This document shows, piece by piece, positions 8,240-16,309 of a stretch of DNA of 64,000 nucleotides. Origin of the DNA: Streptomyces xanthii (lineage in GTDB: Bacteria > Actinomycetota > Actinomycetes > Streptomycetales > Streptomycetaceae). A program made the position numbers and the translations under genes. Each line of letters starts with the position of its first letter. The first letter of the stretch is position 1. The stretch is taken from positions 3,100,001-3,164,000 of the forward strand of contig NZ_CP061281.1 of assembly GCF_014621695.1 (NCBI RefSeq). The letters run 5' to 3'. The notes under the pieces are model-generated. The model saw only the letters and a list, made by a program, of their open reading frames with translations, was not told where the DNA came from and did no database searches.

Positions 8240-10513
8240 TCAGGACTTGGGCTTGAACGTCTGTGTGAACGTCCGCCACGTGGACTTGCGCAGCGCGCCG
8301 TCCCAGTCGGCGTCCTTCGCGGTGTACATCAGCGCGTAGCCCTGCGAGCCGTTCACCACGAAACCGCGGTCGATCGTGCGGTACTTGGTGCCGCCGTCGA
8401 CGTAGGTGAACTCCCAGTCCGCCGTGTTCCAGCCGCGGTACTCGACGGCCCCTATCCTTATCCGGTCGTACTGGGAACGGCGCATGTAGTTCTCCTGGTT
8501 GCGCCAGTCGCTGACCGGGTCGTCCTTGGGCGTGCTGGTCCAGCCGACGAGCAGCTTCTGCCCCTTCGGGCCGTTGAAGCGGGCGCCGGCCGCGCTCGTC
8601 GACGCGTACTTCCAGCCCTTGGGCAGACCGATGGAGAAGCCCTGCGGGTGCCGGTAGATCTGCTCGGCGGTGCTGCCGTTCGAGCCGTCGGTGTCGCTGC
8701 CGGGCGAGGCACCCTGACCCGAACCGTCACCGGAGGCGTCGTCGCCGGGCTCGTCGGTCGGCTCGGCGGTGCTGTCGCCGGAGCCCTGGGCGTGGTCGTC
8801 GGCGCCCTTGCCCTTGTCCCCCGTGCCCTTGCCCGAGTCCTGTCCCTTGGCGTCGTCGCCGCCGGTGGCACCGGCGGACGCGGCCGTGCCGCCGCCCTTG
8901 GTACCGGGGTCGTCGCCGCCCTTGAGGGACAGCGCCAGGATGCTGCCGAGCACGAGGACGGCCGCGACGACCGCGGCGATCACCAGGGTGCGGCGCGGCA
9001 CGACGTCGGTGATCGACGCCTTGGCGGGGGTGCGCGGCGGCGTCGCGGGCTGCTCCGGGCTGCCCGTGACGGTCGTGGTGGCCGCGCCTTCCTTGGCGCG
9101 GGACGCGGCCGCGGCGTTGCGGACCGACTTCAGCGCGCCGCGCAGCCGCTCGGCGGCCTCCTCGCCCTTGGCGGCGACCCCGGCCGCCGCGGCGGCGGCA
9201 GCGGCCGAACCCGACTTGGCGGGACGCTTCTTCAGCGGCGGCGGGACGGGCGGCAGCGGGACGACCTTGGTGGCCTCGGCCGGCTCCGGCTCGGGGACGG
9301 GCTTCGGCTCCGGGGCGTGCAGCACCTCGTTGAGCAGCGCGCGGGCGCCGGCGTCGTCGAGCCGCTGGTCCGGGTCCTTGGCGAGCAGCCCGTAGATGAC
9401 CGGCTCCAGCGGTCCCGCGTTCTGCGGCGGGTCGACGGGCTCGGTCATCACGGCGGTCAGCGTGGCGATCGCCGACCCCTTGTCGTACGGGGGGATGCCC
9501 TCGACGGACGCGTAGAGCAGGCCGCCGAGGGACCACAGGTCGGCGGCGGGGCCGGGCTTGTGGCCGCGGGCGCGCTCGGGCGAGATGTAGGAGGGGGCGC
9601 CGACGAGCATGCCGGTGGAGGTGATGGACGGGTCGCCCTCCACCTGGGCGATGCCGAAGTCGGTGAGGACGACGCGGCCGTCCTCGGCGATCAGCACGTT
9701 GGACGGCTTCACGTCGCGGTGCAGGATGCCCTCGCGGTGCGCGGCGCGCAGCACGTCGAGGATGGCGAGGCCGACCTCCGCGGCGCGGCGGGGTTCGAGC
9801 AGTCCGTCCTCGCGGACGGCCTCGGCGAGGGACTTGCCCTCGATGAGCTCCATGACGATCCAGGGGCGGTCGTCCTCGTCGACGACGTCGAAGACCGTCA
9901 CCGCGCCGTTGTTGCGGATCCGGGCGATGGCCTTGGCCTCGCGCAGGGTCCGGGTGATCAGGCGGCGCTTCTCCTCCTCGTCGATCGCCGACGGGAAGCG
10001 CAGCTCCTTGACGGCGACGGTACGGCCGAGGGTCTCGTCCTTCGCCCGCCACACGGTGCCCATGCCGCCCCGGCCCAGCACCTCACCGAGCCGGTACCGC
10101 CCGGACAGCAGCCGCCCTTCGGCCTTCGACGCCGCGTCGTCCACCCGCCGGGGGTCCTCACCCTTGCCGGCCTTGGAGCCCTGGCCGGTCTTCGAGCCCT
10201 GGCCGGTCTTCGAGCTCTGACCTGCCTTCGCGTCCGGACCACCCTTGGAGTCCTGGCCTGCCTTCACATCCTGGCTTGCCTTCGCGTCATGGCCGCGCCT
10301 GGGGTCCGGAGCCGCCTCCGCGTCCTGGCCGGGCTTCGCGTCCTGACCGCGCCTGGGGTCCTGGGACGGCTTCGCGTCCTGGCCTGGCTCGGCGTCCTGG
10401 CCTGGCTTGGCGTCCTCGGGGGCCGGGGCATGCTTGGGGGGCCGGGCGTCCTGAGAGTCCCGACGCGTGCTGTTGTCCTGACGGGCCTCGTCCGCCCGCT
10501 CCGCCTCCGACAC
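8240..10513 (-). CDS. Membrane Ser/Thr protein kinase with repetitive N-terminal tail
   Basis: 757 residues from the GTG at 10513 (VSEAERADEAR), which has AGAGGGG five bases upstream. Residues 1 to about 135 are low complexity, built from short Gln-Asp-Ala-Lys-Pro-Gly units. Kinase domain: GRGGMG near 148, VAVKEL, HRDVKPSNV near 267, DFGIAQ; all catalytic residues present. A linker with an Ala run follows, then a membrane helix at about 508-527, then a Gly/Asp/Ser-rich stalk and an outer domain beginning PQGFSIGLPKGWKY. It is the most upstream gene of the array, so the array promoter may lie above 10513. The function of the charged tail is unknown. Confidence 0.93.
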   Translation of the reverse strand: MSEAERADEARQDNSTRRDSQDARPPKHAPAPEDAKPGQDAEPGQDAKPSQDPRRGQDAKPGQDAEAAPDPRRGHDAKASQDVKAGQDSKGGPDAKAGQSSKTGQGSKTGQGSKAGKGEDPRRVDDAASKAEGRLLSGRYRLGEVLGRGGMGTVWRAKDETLGRTVAVKELRFPSAIDEEEKRRLITRTLREAKAIARIRNNGAVTVFDVVDEDDRPWIVMELIEGKSLAEAVREDGLLEPRRAAEVGLAILDVLRAAHREGILHRDVKPSNVLIAEDGRVVLTDFGIAQVEGDPSITSTGMLVGAPSYISPERARGHKPGPAADLWSLGGLLYASVEGIPPYDKGSAIATLTAVMTEPVDPPQNAGPLEPVIYGLLAKDPDQRLDDAGARALLNEVLHAPEPKPVPEPEPAEATKVVPLPPVPPPLKKRPAKSGSAAAAAAAAGVAAKGEEAAERLRGALKSVRNAAAASRAKEGAATTTVTGSPEQPATPPRTPAKASITDVVPRRTLVIAAVVAAVLVLGSILALSLKGGDDPGTKGGGTAASAGATGGDDAKGQDSGKGTGDKGKGADDHAQGSGDSTAEPTDEPGDDASGDGSGQGASPGSDTDGSNGSTAEQIYRHPQGFSIGLPKGWKYASTSAAGARFNGPKGQKLLVGWTSTPKDDPVSDWRNQENYMRRSQYDRIRIGAVEYRGWNTADWEFTYVDGGTKYRTIDRGFVVNGSQGYALMYTAKDADWDGALRKSTWRTFTQTFKPKS
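10155..10425 (-). repeat. Degenerate in-frame repeats encoding QDAKPG-type units
   Basis: A coding-strand run of imperfect 18-base units such as GGCTTCGCGTCCTGGCC (as read on the plus strand), encoding QDAKPG, QDAEPG, QDPRRG and QGSKTG variants in the kinase N-terminal tail. The unit length is six residues, so changes in copy number keep the frame. Confidence 0.75.
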
Positions 10514-11123
10514 TGCGTCCCCTCTGCAACCCGCCCTGACAGAGCCTTCATTGTCCCTCACGCGGGGACCGTCCGGCGCCCAGGGTGGCCCCCGGCGCGC
10601 GGCTGTCAGGAACGTCCGGTTGCGCCCGATGAAGAGCGGTCCGGCCGGTTCCACCCCTACGCCGACCCCCCACTCTCCCGCTCCCGGCCCCCTCCATCAA
10701 CCCCCGTCTTGAGCCTCGGGAAGCCCCGAACTCGGCGATCCCCAAGCCGAATTCCCCACGCCGCCCCGGCCCTCGTCCCGCTCACCGGCCGCGCCGCCGG
10801 GGATACCCGGCCCGGCGCCGACCCGCCGTCGGCGCAGACCCGCCCGGCCTCTTCGCCATCGGCCGCCCACCCGGGCGCGCCCTCGCACCTGGGACACCAC
10901 ACCCGTGGCCGAACCCCGCACGACACGAAACCGGCCGGGTGACGCAGCTGACACACCTCAACTGTCGTGCGCGTACAACCCTTCCGCCTCGTCGTCGATC
11001 AAGAGTGTGCGGCCGCCGTGGCCGTACGTGACGCGGGGCCGCCCGCCCCTCGCCCCGCATCCGCATCCGCATCCGCATCCGCATGCGCATGCGCCCGCCG
11101 ACGATCGACAACGGAGCCACCTC
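10514..11123. other. Divergent intergenic region, 610 bp
   Basis: This stretch separates the kinase array (minus) from the secreted protein gene (plus) and should hold promoters for both. Several overlapping open frames cross it, but none has a convincing start or recognisable product. The only clear structure is the hexamer repeat near 11055. Confidence 0.5.
11055..11090. repeat. CCGCAT hexanucleotide tandem repeat
   Basis: Five perfect CCGCAT units (11055-11084) followed by one GCGCAT variant. The tract ends 33 bases before the ATG of the secreted protein gene, where a change of copy number would shift promoter or leader spacing. Confidence 0.85.
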
Positions 11124-12053
11124 ATGTCCCAGCATTCCCGCAGCAAGTTGACGTCCGGCAAGAAAGTGACCCTGGGCGTCAGCGTGCTGGCCGCCTCCGG
11201 GCTCGCCGTCGGCCTGCTCGTCACCCCGTCCGCGACGGCGGGCGGGACCGGCGCGGCCGAGGCGCTGGAGCGGAGCGAGGCCGCGGCAGCCGACGCCTCG
11301 GCGGCGAAGGCCGCCGCGCCCAAGGCCAGGTCCCTGGCCGACAGCACCGCCGACGTCACCGTTGTCTCCGGCATCACCGTCGACGGCGGCGACAGCGCCC
11401 GCGTCGGGACGACGAACACTCAGACCATCACCGTGAAGTGGGCGATCAGCGGCGGGTCGAAGCTCTACGGCAGCCACGCGTCGCTGTGGCGCGGCACCGA
11501 CCGCGACAGCGGGCTGAAGCAGTTCATCACCTCCGAGCAGTTCGACGCGGGCACCGACCCCTGCGTCCCGGCCGGCGACGCCACCTACAACTGCACGGCC
11601 ACCTTCAAGATCGACCCCCGGAGCACGCTGACGAACGAGGACGCCGGAGCCTGGAAGCTCCGCCTCTGGGCGATCACCGACGCGACCACCGACGTGGACA
11701 CCGACAACGCCAAGACCTGGTACCTCAAGCGCTGGTCCCGCCTGAGCAACAACGCGGCCCCCGAGCCCGTCGCCAAGGGCAGGACCATCACGATCACCGG
11801 CAAGCTGGAGCGCGCCAACTGGGACACCCACGCGTACGCGGGCTACACCCAGCAGACCGTCCGCCTCCAGGAGCGCTCGCTGACCGGCTCGTACGCCACC
11901 ACCAGCAGCCACATCACCGGCACCGGCAGCCTGGCGGGCGTCGAGAAGCAGACCCGCACCGCCACCACCGACCGCTGCTACCGCTACAAGTTCGAGGGCA
12001 CCTCCACCACCCCGCCGGTCACCGCGACCGGTGACTGCGTCGACGTGCGCTGA
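11124..12053 (+). CDS. Secreted protein of unknown function
   Basis: 309 residues from the ATG at 11124, with GGAG seven bases upstream. A basic N-terminus (SKLTSGKKV), a hydrophobic stretch and TPSATA before residue 38 form a Sec signal peptide. The mature part begins Ala-rich, then has beta-type sequence: a motif with ADVTVVSGITV near residue 75 and four well separated Cys residues (DPCVPAGDATYNC and later DRCYRYKF and GDC), suggesting two disulfides. The C-terminal third resembles an Ig-like beta domain (KGRTITITGKLERANW). I do not recognise a named family with certainty; a DUF5707-type secreted actinobacterial protein is one possibility. No enzyme motif is seen. Confidence 0.85.
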   Translation: MSQHSRSKLTSGKKVTLGVSVLAASGLAVGLLVTPSATAGGTGAAEALERSEAAAADASAAKAAAPKARSLADSTADVTVVSGITVDGGDSARVGTTNTQTITVKWAISGGSKLYGSHASLWRGTDRDSGLKQFITSEQFDAGTDPCVPAGDATYNCTATFKIDPRSTLTNEDAGAWKLRLWAITDATTDVDTDNAKTWYLKRWSRLSNNAAPEPVAKGRTITITGKLERANWDTHAYAGYTQQTVRLQERSLTGSYATTSSHITGTGSLAGVEKQTRTATTDRCYRYKFEGTSTTPPVTATGDCVDVR

Positions 12054-12181
12054 CCCCGGCGCCCCCGCGGATCAGCACAGCCGCGGCATCAGGACGACCG
12101 ACCGTCCCCGAGCCGGCGACCCGCGTGATCCGGCCAGGGGATGGGATTCCGGCGGGGCGAAGCGCCGGGGCGCCCGGGCGG

Positions 12182-12205
12182 CCGGGCGGCATCCAGGCCG
12201 CCCGG
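12182..12205. terminator. Possible bidirectional terminator hairpin
   Basis: Nine-base arms CCGGGCGGC and GCCGCCCGG around a six-base loop, between two convergent genes. There is no T-run, as is common in Streptomyces terminators. The surrounding sequence repeats the CGGCATCCAGG core, so alternative folds exist. Confidence 0.45.
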
Positions 12206-12277
12206 GTGCTCGCGCGGCATCCAGGCGCCGCCCGGAGCGCCGTACCGCCCCCGCCGTGCCACCTCCCGCGCCCCTCC

Positions 12278-13984
12278 TCAGGGCGCCGCGATGTCCGGTG
12301 CCCCCAGGCGTGCCGCGTCCGCCGTCAGGTCGTCCGGCTGGAGCTGGGACTCCCGCTCGGCCTCGACCCGCTTCTCGTAGTGCTCGACCTCCCGCTCGAC
12401 CTGGCCCTTGTCCCAGCCGAGCACCGGCGCCATGAGCTCCGCCGCCTCCCGCGCGCACCGCGTCCCGCGGTCGAACGTCTCGATGGAGATGCGCGTGCGC
12501 CGGGTCAGTACGTCGTCGAGGTGCCGGGCGCCCTCGTGCGAGGCCGCGTACACCACCTCGGCCCGCAGATAGTCCTCGGCGCCACCGAGCGGCGCCCCGA
12601 GCCCGGGGTCCTCGGTGATGAGCGCGAGGACCTCCTCGGCCAGCGCCCCGTACCGGTTGAGCAGATGCTCGACCCGCACCACGTGGAGCCCGGTCTGCGA
12701 AGCGATCCGCGCCCGCGCGTTCCACAACGCCCGGTACCCCTCCGCGCCCGCCAGCGGAACGTCCTCCGTGACGCACTCGGCGACCCGCTGGTCGAGCCCG
12801 TGCACCGCCTCGTCGACGGCGTCCTTCGCCATGACCCGGTACGTCGTGTACTTGCCTCCCGCCACGACGACCAGCCCGGGCACCGGGTGGGCCACGGTGT
12901 GCTCGCGCGACAGCTTGCTCGTGGCGTCGGACTCCCCGGCCAGCAGCGGCCGCAGGCCCGCGTAGACCCCTTCGACGTCGTCCCGTGTGAGCGGCACGCC
13001 GAGCACCGAGTTCACGTGCTCCAGCAGATAGTCGATGTCGGCACTCGAGGCCGCCGGGTGCGCCTTGTCGAGGTCCCAGTCCGTGTCGGTCGTGCCGATG
13101 ATCCAGTGCCGCCCCCACGGAATGACGAACAGCACGCTCTTCTCCGTACGGAGAATGAGTCCCGTCGTCGAGTTGATGCGGTCCTTGGGGACGACGAGGT
13201 GGATGCCCTTGGAGGCACGCACGTGGAACTGGCCGCGCTCGCCGACCATCGCCTGTGTGTCGTCGGTCCACACACCCGTCGCGTTGACCACCTGCCGGGC
13301 CCGGATCTCGTACTCGCCGCCGCCCTCCCCGTCCCGCACCCGCGCCCCGACGACCCGCTCGCCCTCCCGCAGGAACCCGGTGACCCGGGCCCGGTTGGCG
13401 ACCTTGGCGCCGTACATGGCGGCGGTGCGCACCAGCGTGGCGACGTAACGGGCGTCGTCCATCTGGGCGTCGTAGTACTGGAGCGCGCCCACGAGCGCGT
13501 CCTTCTTGAGGCAGGGCGCCACGCGCAGCGCGTGCTTGCGGCTGAGGTGGCGGTGCATCGGCAGCCCGCGCCCGTGGCCGCGGGCCATGGACATGGCGTC
13601 GTAGAGCGCGACGCCCGAGCCCGCGTAGAGCCGCTCCCAGCCCTTGTGCTGGAGCGGGTACAGGAACGGCACCGGCTTGACGAGGTGCGGCGCGAGCCGT
13701 TCGAGCAGCAGTCCGCGCTCCTTCAGCGCCTCCCGCACGAGCGCGAAGTCCAGCATCTCCAGATACCTGAGCCCGCCGTGGATCAGCTTGCTGGAGCGGC
13801 TGGACGTGCCGGACGCCCAGTCGCGCGCCTCGACGAGTCCGGTGGACAGTCCGCGGGTGACCGCGTCGAGCGCGGTGCCCGCGCCGACCACCCCGGCGCC
13901 CACGACGAGAATGTCCAGCTCGCGCTCGGCCATGCCCGCGAGGGCCTCCGCGCGCTGCTCGGGTCCCAGTGCCGCTGCCTTCAT
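12278..13984 (-). CDS. glpD: Glycerol-3-phosphate dehydrogenase, FAD-dependent
   Basis: 568 residues, close to the usual length. It oxidises sn-glycerol 3-phosphate to dihydroxyacetone phosphate and passes electrons to the quinone pool at the membrane. The FAD-binding motif LVVGAGVVGAGTALD is at about 28-42, followed by SSRSSKLIHGGLRYLE, a GlpD signature. Later come GTTDTDWD and GGKYTTYRVMA; the C-terminal DAO_C-like helical domain extends to the end. ATG at 13984 has GGGAGG ten bases upstream. No glpF, glpK or gylR-like gene is adjacent, so this copy stands alone. It is convergent with the secreted protein gene. Confidence 0.96.
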   Translation of the reverse strand: MKAAALGPEQRAEALAGMAERELDILVVGAGVVGAGTALDAVTRGLSTGLVEARDWASGTSSRSSKLIHGGLRYLEMLDFALVREALKERGLLLERLAPHLVKPVPFLYPLQHKGWERLYAGSGVALYDAMSMARGHGRGLPMHRHLSRKHALRVAPCLKKDALVGALQYYDAQMDDARYVATLVRTAAMYGAKVANRARVTGFLREGERVVGARVRDGEGGGEYEIRARQVVNATGVWTDDTQAMVGERGQFHVRASKGIHLVVPKDRINSTTGLILRTEKSVLFVIPWGRHWIIGTTDTDWDLDKAHPAASSADIDYLLEHVNSVLGVPLTRDDVEGVYAGLRPLLAGESDATSKLSREHTVAHPVPGLVVVAGGKYTTYRVMAKDAVDEAVHGLDQRVAECVTEDVPLAGAEGYRALWNARARIASQTGLHVVRVEHLLNRYGALAEEVLALITEDPGLGAPLGGAEDYLRAEVVYAASHEGARHLDDVLTRRTRISIETFDRGTRCAREAAELMAPVLGWDKGQVEREVEHYEKRVEAERESQLQPDDLTADAARLGAPDIAAP

Positions 13985-14337
13985 GCTGCTGCCTCCCGCT
14001 GTCGTCGGCCGCCGCCTTCACCGCCAGATGTACCCGAGCCGGCCCGTGTCACCCCCGGTGCGGCATGCTCCCGATTCTGTCCCGGCTGCCCCGATCCGGC
14101 CACCACTGTCCCGCCGCCTGTGGACAACCCCGACCGCTTCAGGCCGCGCTTCACCCACACGCGCCCCGTGCGGCGACATGCGGCGACATGCGACAGGCCA
14201 TGATCGCGCAATGCGGCATAACGGTCATATTTACTCCTAGTCTGACTGTGCGCTCGCCCGAACTGTCCACAGGGCTTGCGCCCTCGTCCCGCTCCGGCTA
14301 GCAGCCGGTCCGTCTCCCGGGAAGGACGGCAACCGCC
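13985..14337. other. Divergent intergenic region with short direct repeats
   Basis: 353 bp between glpD (minus) and the dehydrogenase-like gene (plus). It contains GCGGCGACAT twice in tandem and part of a third copy (about 14172-14196), then an A/T-richer stretch near 14210-14245 with a TAGTCT that could serve as a -10 element for the plus-strand gene. Nothing else is recognised. Confidence 0.45.
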
Positions 14338-15591
14338 ATGCCCGCAGATCTCGCCGTCATCGGCCTCGGCCACCTCGGCCTGCCCCTCGCCCAGGCCGCC
14401 GTCACCGCCGGCATCGCGACCGTCGGCCACGACCAGGACCGCGCCCGCGACCTGGCCGCCGGCCGGCTCCCGTGCGACAGCGACGGCACGGCCCTGACCG
14501 CCGCCGACATCCGCCGCATGCTCGCCACCGGCTTCCGCCCCACCACCAACCCGGCCGAACTGGCCCGCGTCCGCACCGCCGTGATCTGCGCCCCGACCCC
14601 ACCGGGCCCCGACGGCACCCCCAGCCTGACCCAGGTCCTCGACGCGACCCGCACCCTCGCCGCGCACCTGCGCCCGCACACCACGGTCGTCGTCGAGTCG
14701 CCCGTCCCGCCCGGCACCACGGAGACCCTGCTCCTGCCCGTCCTCGAAGAGGGCTCCGGGCTGCGCGCCGGCCGCGACTTCCACCTCGCGCACGCCCCGG
14801 GCCGCGTCGATCCGGGCAGCCGTTCGCACCCGTACACCGCGACGCCCAAGGTGATCGGCGGCCTCACCCCCGCCTGCACCGAGTCCGCCGCCGCCTTCTA
14901 CAGCCGCCTCACCGACAAGGTCGTGCGCGCCCGCGGCCCCCGCGAGGCCGAGACCGTCCACCTCCTGGAGACCAACTACCGGCACGTCAACATCGCGCTG
15001 GTCAACGAGATGGCCGTGCTCTGCCACGACCTGGGCGTCGACCTGTGGGACGTCATCCGCTGCGCCGAGACCAAGCCCTTCGGCTTCCAGGCCTTCCGCC
15101 CCGGCCCCGGCGTCGGCGGCCATGCCCTCCCCCAGGACCTGACGTCCCCTCATCTGCCCACCCGCCCGCTGCGCATGGTCGAACTGGCCCGCCAGGTCAA
15201 CGACCACATGCCGTCCTACGTCGTCCAGCGCGCCGCCGCCCTCCTCAACGAGCACGGCAAGTCGGCCCGCGGCGCCCGCGTCCTTCTCCTCGGCGTCACC
15301 TACAAGCCCGACCTCGCCGACCAGCAGGCCACCCCGGCCGAGGAGATCGCCACCCGCCTCATGCAGTTCGGCGCGTCCGTCAGCTACCACGACCCGTACG
15401 TCCCGTCCTGGAACGTGCTGGCCCGCCCGGTCCCCCGCGCCGACTCCCTCTACGAGGCGGCCGCCGACGCCGACCTGACGATCCTGCTCCAGCCGCACCG
15501 CACGTACGACCTCCAGGGCCTCGCGGTGAAGGCCCAGCTCCTCCTGGACACCAGGGGCGTCACTCCGGCGGGGGCGGCACACCGTCTCTGA
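14338..15591 (+). CDS. UDP-sugar dehydrogenase homologue lacking catalytic residues
   Basis: 417 residues with the three-domain plan of UDP-glucose/UDP-ManNAc dehydrogenases: an N-terminal Rossmann fold (IGLGHLGLPLAQ, residues 7-18), a central helix region (YRHVNIALVNEMA) and a C-terminal domain (LGVTYKPDLADQQATPAEEI). Key residues are altered. The catalytic Cys in the GGxCLP loop is Ala263 (GVGGHALPQD), the conserved Lys of the helix before the YR(H/D)VN motif is His208, and the substrate-loop PERV reads PGRV (Gly155). Oxidation to the uronic acid needs that Cys, so normal activity is doubtful; a binding, regulatory or partial alcohol-oxidation role is possible. ATG at 14338 has GGGAAGG upstream. 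Confidence 0.88.
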   Translation: MPADLAVIGLGHLGLPLAQAAVTAGIATVGHDQDRARDLAAGRLPCDSDGTALTAADIRRMLATGFRPTTNPAELARVRTAVICAPTPPGPDGTPSLTQVLDATRTLAAHLRPHTTVVVESPVPPGTTETLLLPVLEEGSGLRAGRDFHLAHAPGRVDPGSRSHPYTATPKVIGGLTPACTESAAAFYSRLTDKVVRARGPREAETVHLLETNYRHVNIALVNEMAVLCHDLGVDLWDVIRCAETKPFGFQAFRPGPGVGGHALPQDLTSPHLPTRPLRMVELARQVNDHMPSYVVQRAAALLNEHGKSARGARVLLLGVTYKPDLADQQATPAEEIATRLMQFGASVSYHDPYVPSWNVLARPVPRADSLYEAAADADLTILLQPHRTYDLQGLAVKAQLLLDTRGVTPAGAAHRL

Positions 15592-15652
15592 CTGCTACTG
15601 TGCGGCCCCGCTGCGCACACTCGTGCCAGCCTTCACTCTCATGGGGGACCGC

Positions 15653-16234
15653 ATGACCCAGCCGCCACCGCCACAGGACAACAACAACCCCTACGGCCAG
15701 CAGCAGCCGCCCCAGCCCGGCTACGGCTACCCGCAGCAGCAGCCGCCCGCCCCGGGCCAGCCCTACGCCCCGTTCCCCCAGCAGCAGGGCGGCCAGCCCC
15801 CGATGGGCTTCCCGCCCCCGCCGGCCGGCCGCAGCGGGAACGCCGGCCTGGCGATCCTCGTCGCCGTCGTCGTCGCGCTGGTGCTCGCCGGGATCTACGG
15901 CGCCATCGTGAAGGCCACCGAGCACGAGATCGGCTACGCGGCCGTGGCCGTCGGCGCCGTCGTCGGCTTCGCCGCGGGCAAGATCGGCGGCCGCAACCAG
16001 GCGCTGCCCTTCGTCTGCGCCGTGATCGCCCTGGCCGGCGTGTACCTGGGCCAGATCTCCGGGTACGCGATGATGTTCGCCGACTACGCGAACATCGGCT
16101 TCTTCGAGGCCCTGTTCGACCACTTCGACCTCATCAACGAGGCCTGGAAGTCGGAGGCCGACGCCCTGACCTACGTCTTCATGGCGGTCGGCGCGATCGC
16201 GGCGTTCGGCAGCTCGAAGAAGGCCGCGCTGTAA
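15653..16234 (+). CDS. Pro/Gln-rich membrane protein
   Basis: 193 residues from the ATG at 15653, with GGGGGA upstream. The first 60 or so residues are Pro/Gln/Tyr-rich (PYGQQQPPQPGYGYPQQQ), typical of actinobacterial cytoplasmic tails. Three or four hydrophobic segments follow (AGLAILVAVVVALVLAGI, GYAAVAVGAVVGFAAG, LPFVCAVIALAGVYLG, LTYVFMAVGAIAAFG). No enzyme motif is visible and the function is unknown. It is the last plus-strand gene before a strong bidirectional terminator. Confidence 0.88.
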   Translation: MTQPPPPQDNNNPYGQQQPPQPGYGYPQQQPPAPGQPYAPFPQQQGGQPPMGFPPPPAGRSGNAGLAILVAVVVALVLAGIYGAIVKATEHEIGYAAVAVGAVVGFAAGKIGGRNQALPFVCAVIALAGVYLGQISGYAMMFADYANIGFFEALFDHFDLINEAWKSEADALTYVFMAVGAIAAFGSSKKAAL

Positions 16235-16254
16235 GCAGCGCACACGCCACATAC

Positions 16255-16288
16255 GAGTGGGGCCCCGCCTGATGGCGGGGCCCCACTC
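16255..16288. terminator. Bidirectional terminator hairpin
   Basis: A perfect 15-base stem, GAGTGGGGCCCCGCC and its complement, around the loop TGAT, placed between the convergent membrane-protein gene and guaB3. Confidence 0.85.
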
Positions 16289-16309
16289 ATGTCCTGCTAC
16301 GGCACAGCG

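Noticed and set aside
5797..8256. Long plus-strand open frame opposite the pseudokinase
   Set aside because: Low-complexity Gly/Arg/Leu product with no motif; the minus-strand frame has a ribosome site, a membrane helix and kinase-like structure.
10155..10425. CRISPR-like tandem units
   Set aside because: Units are 18 bases, contiguous without spacers and in frame within a kinase gene.
10514..11123. Several short open frames in the region before the secreted protein gene
   Set aside because: No ribosome sites, Arg/Gly-biased products and mutual overlap.
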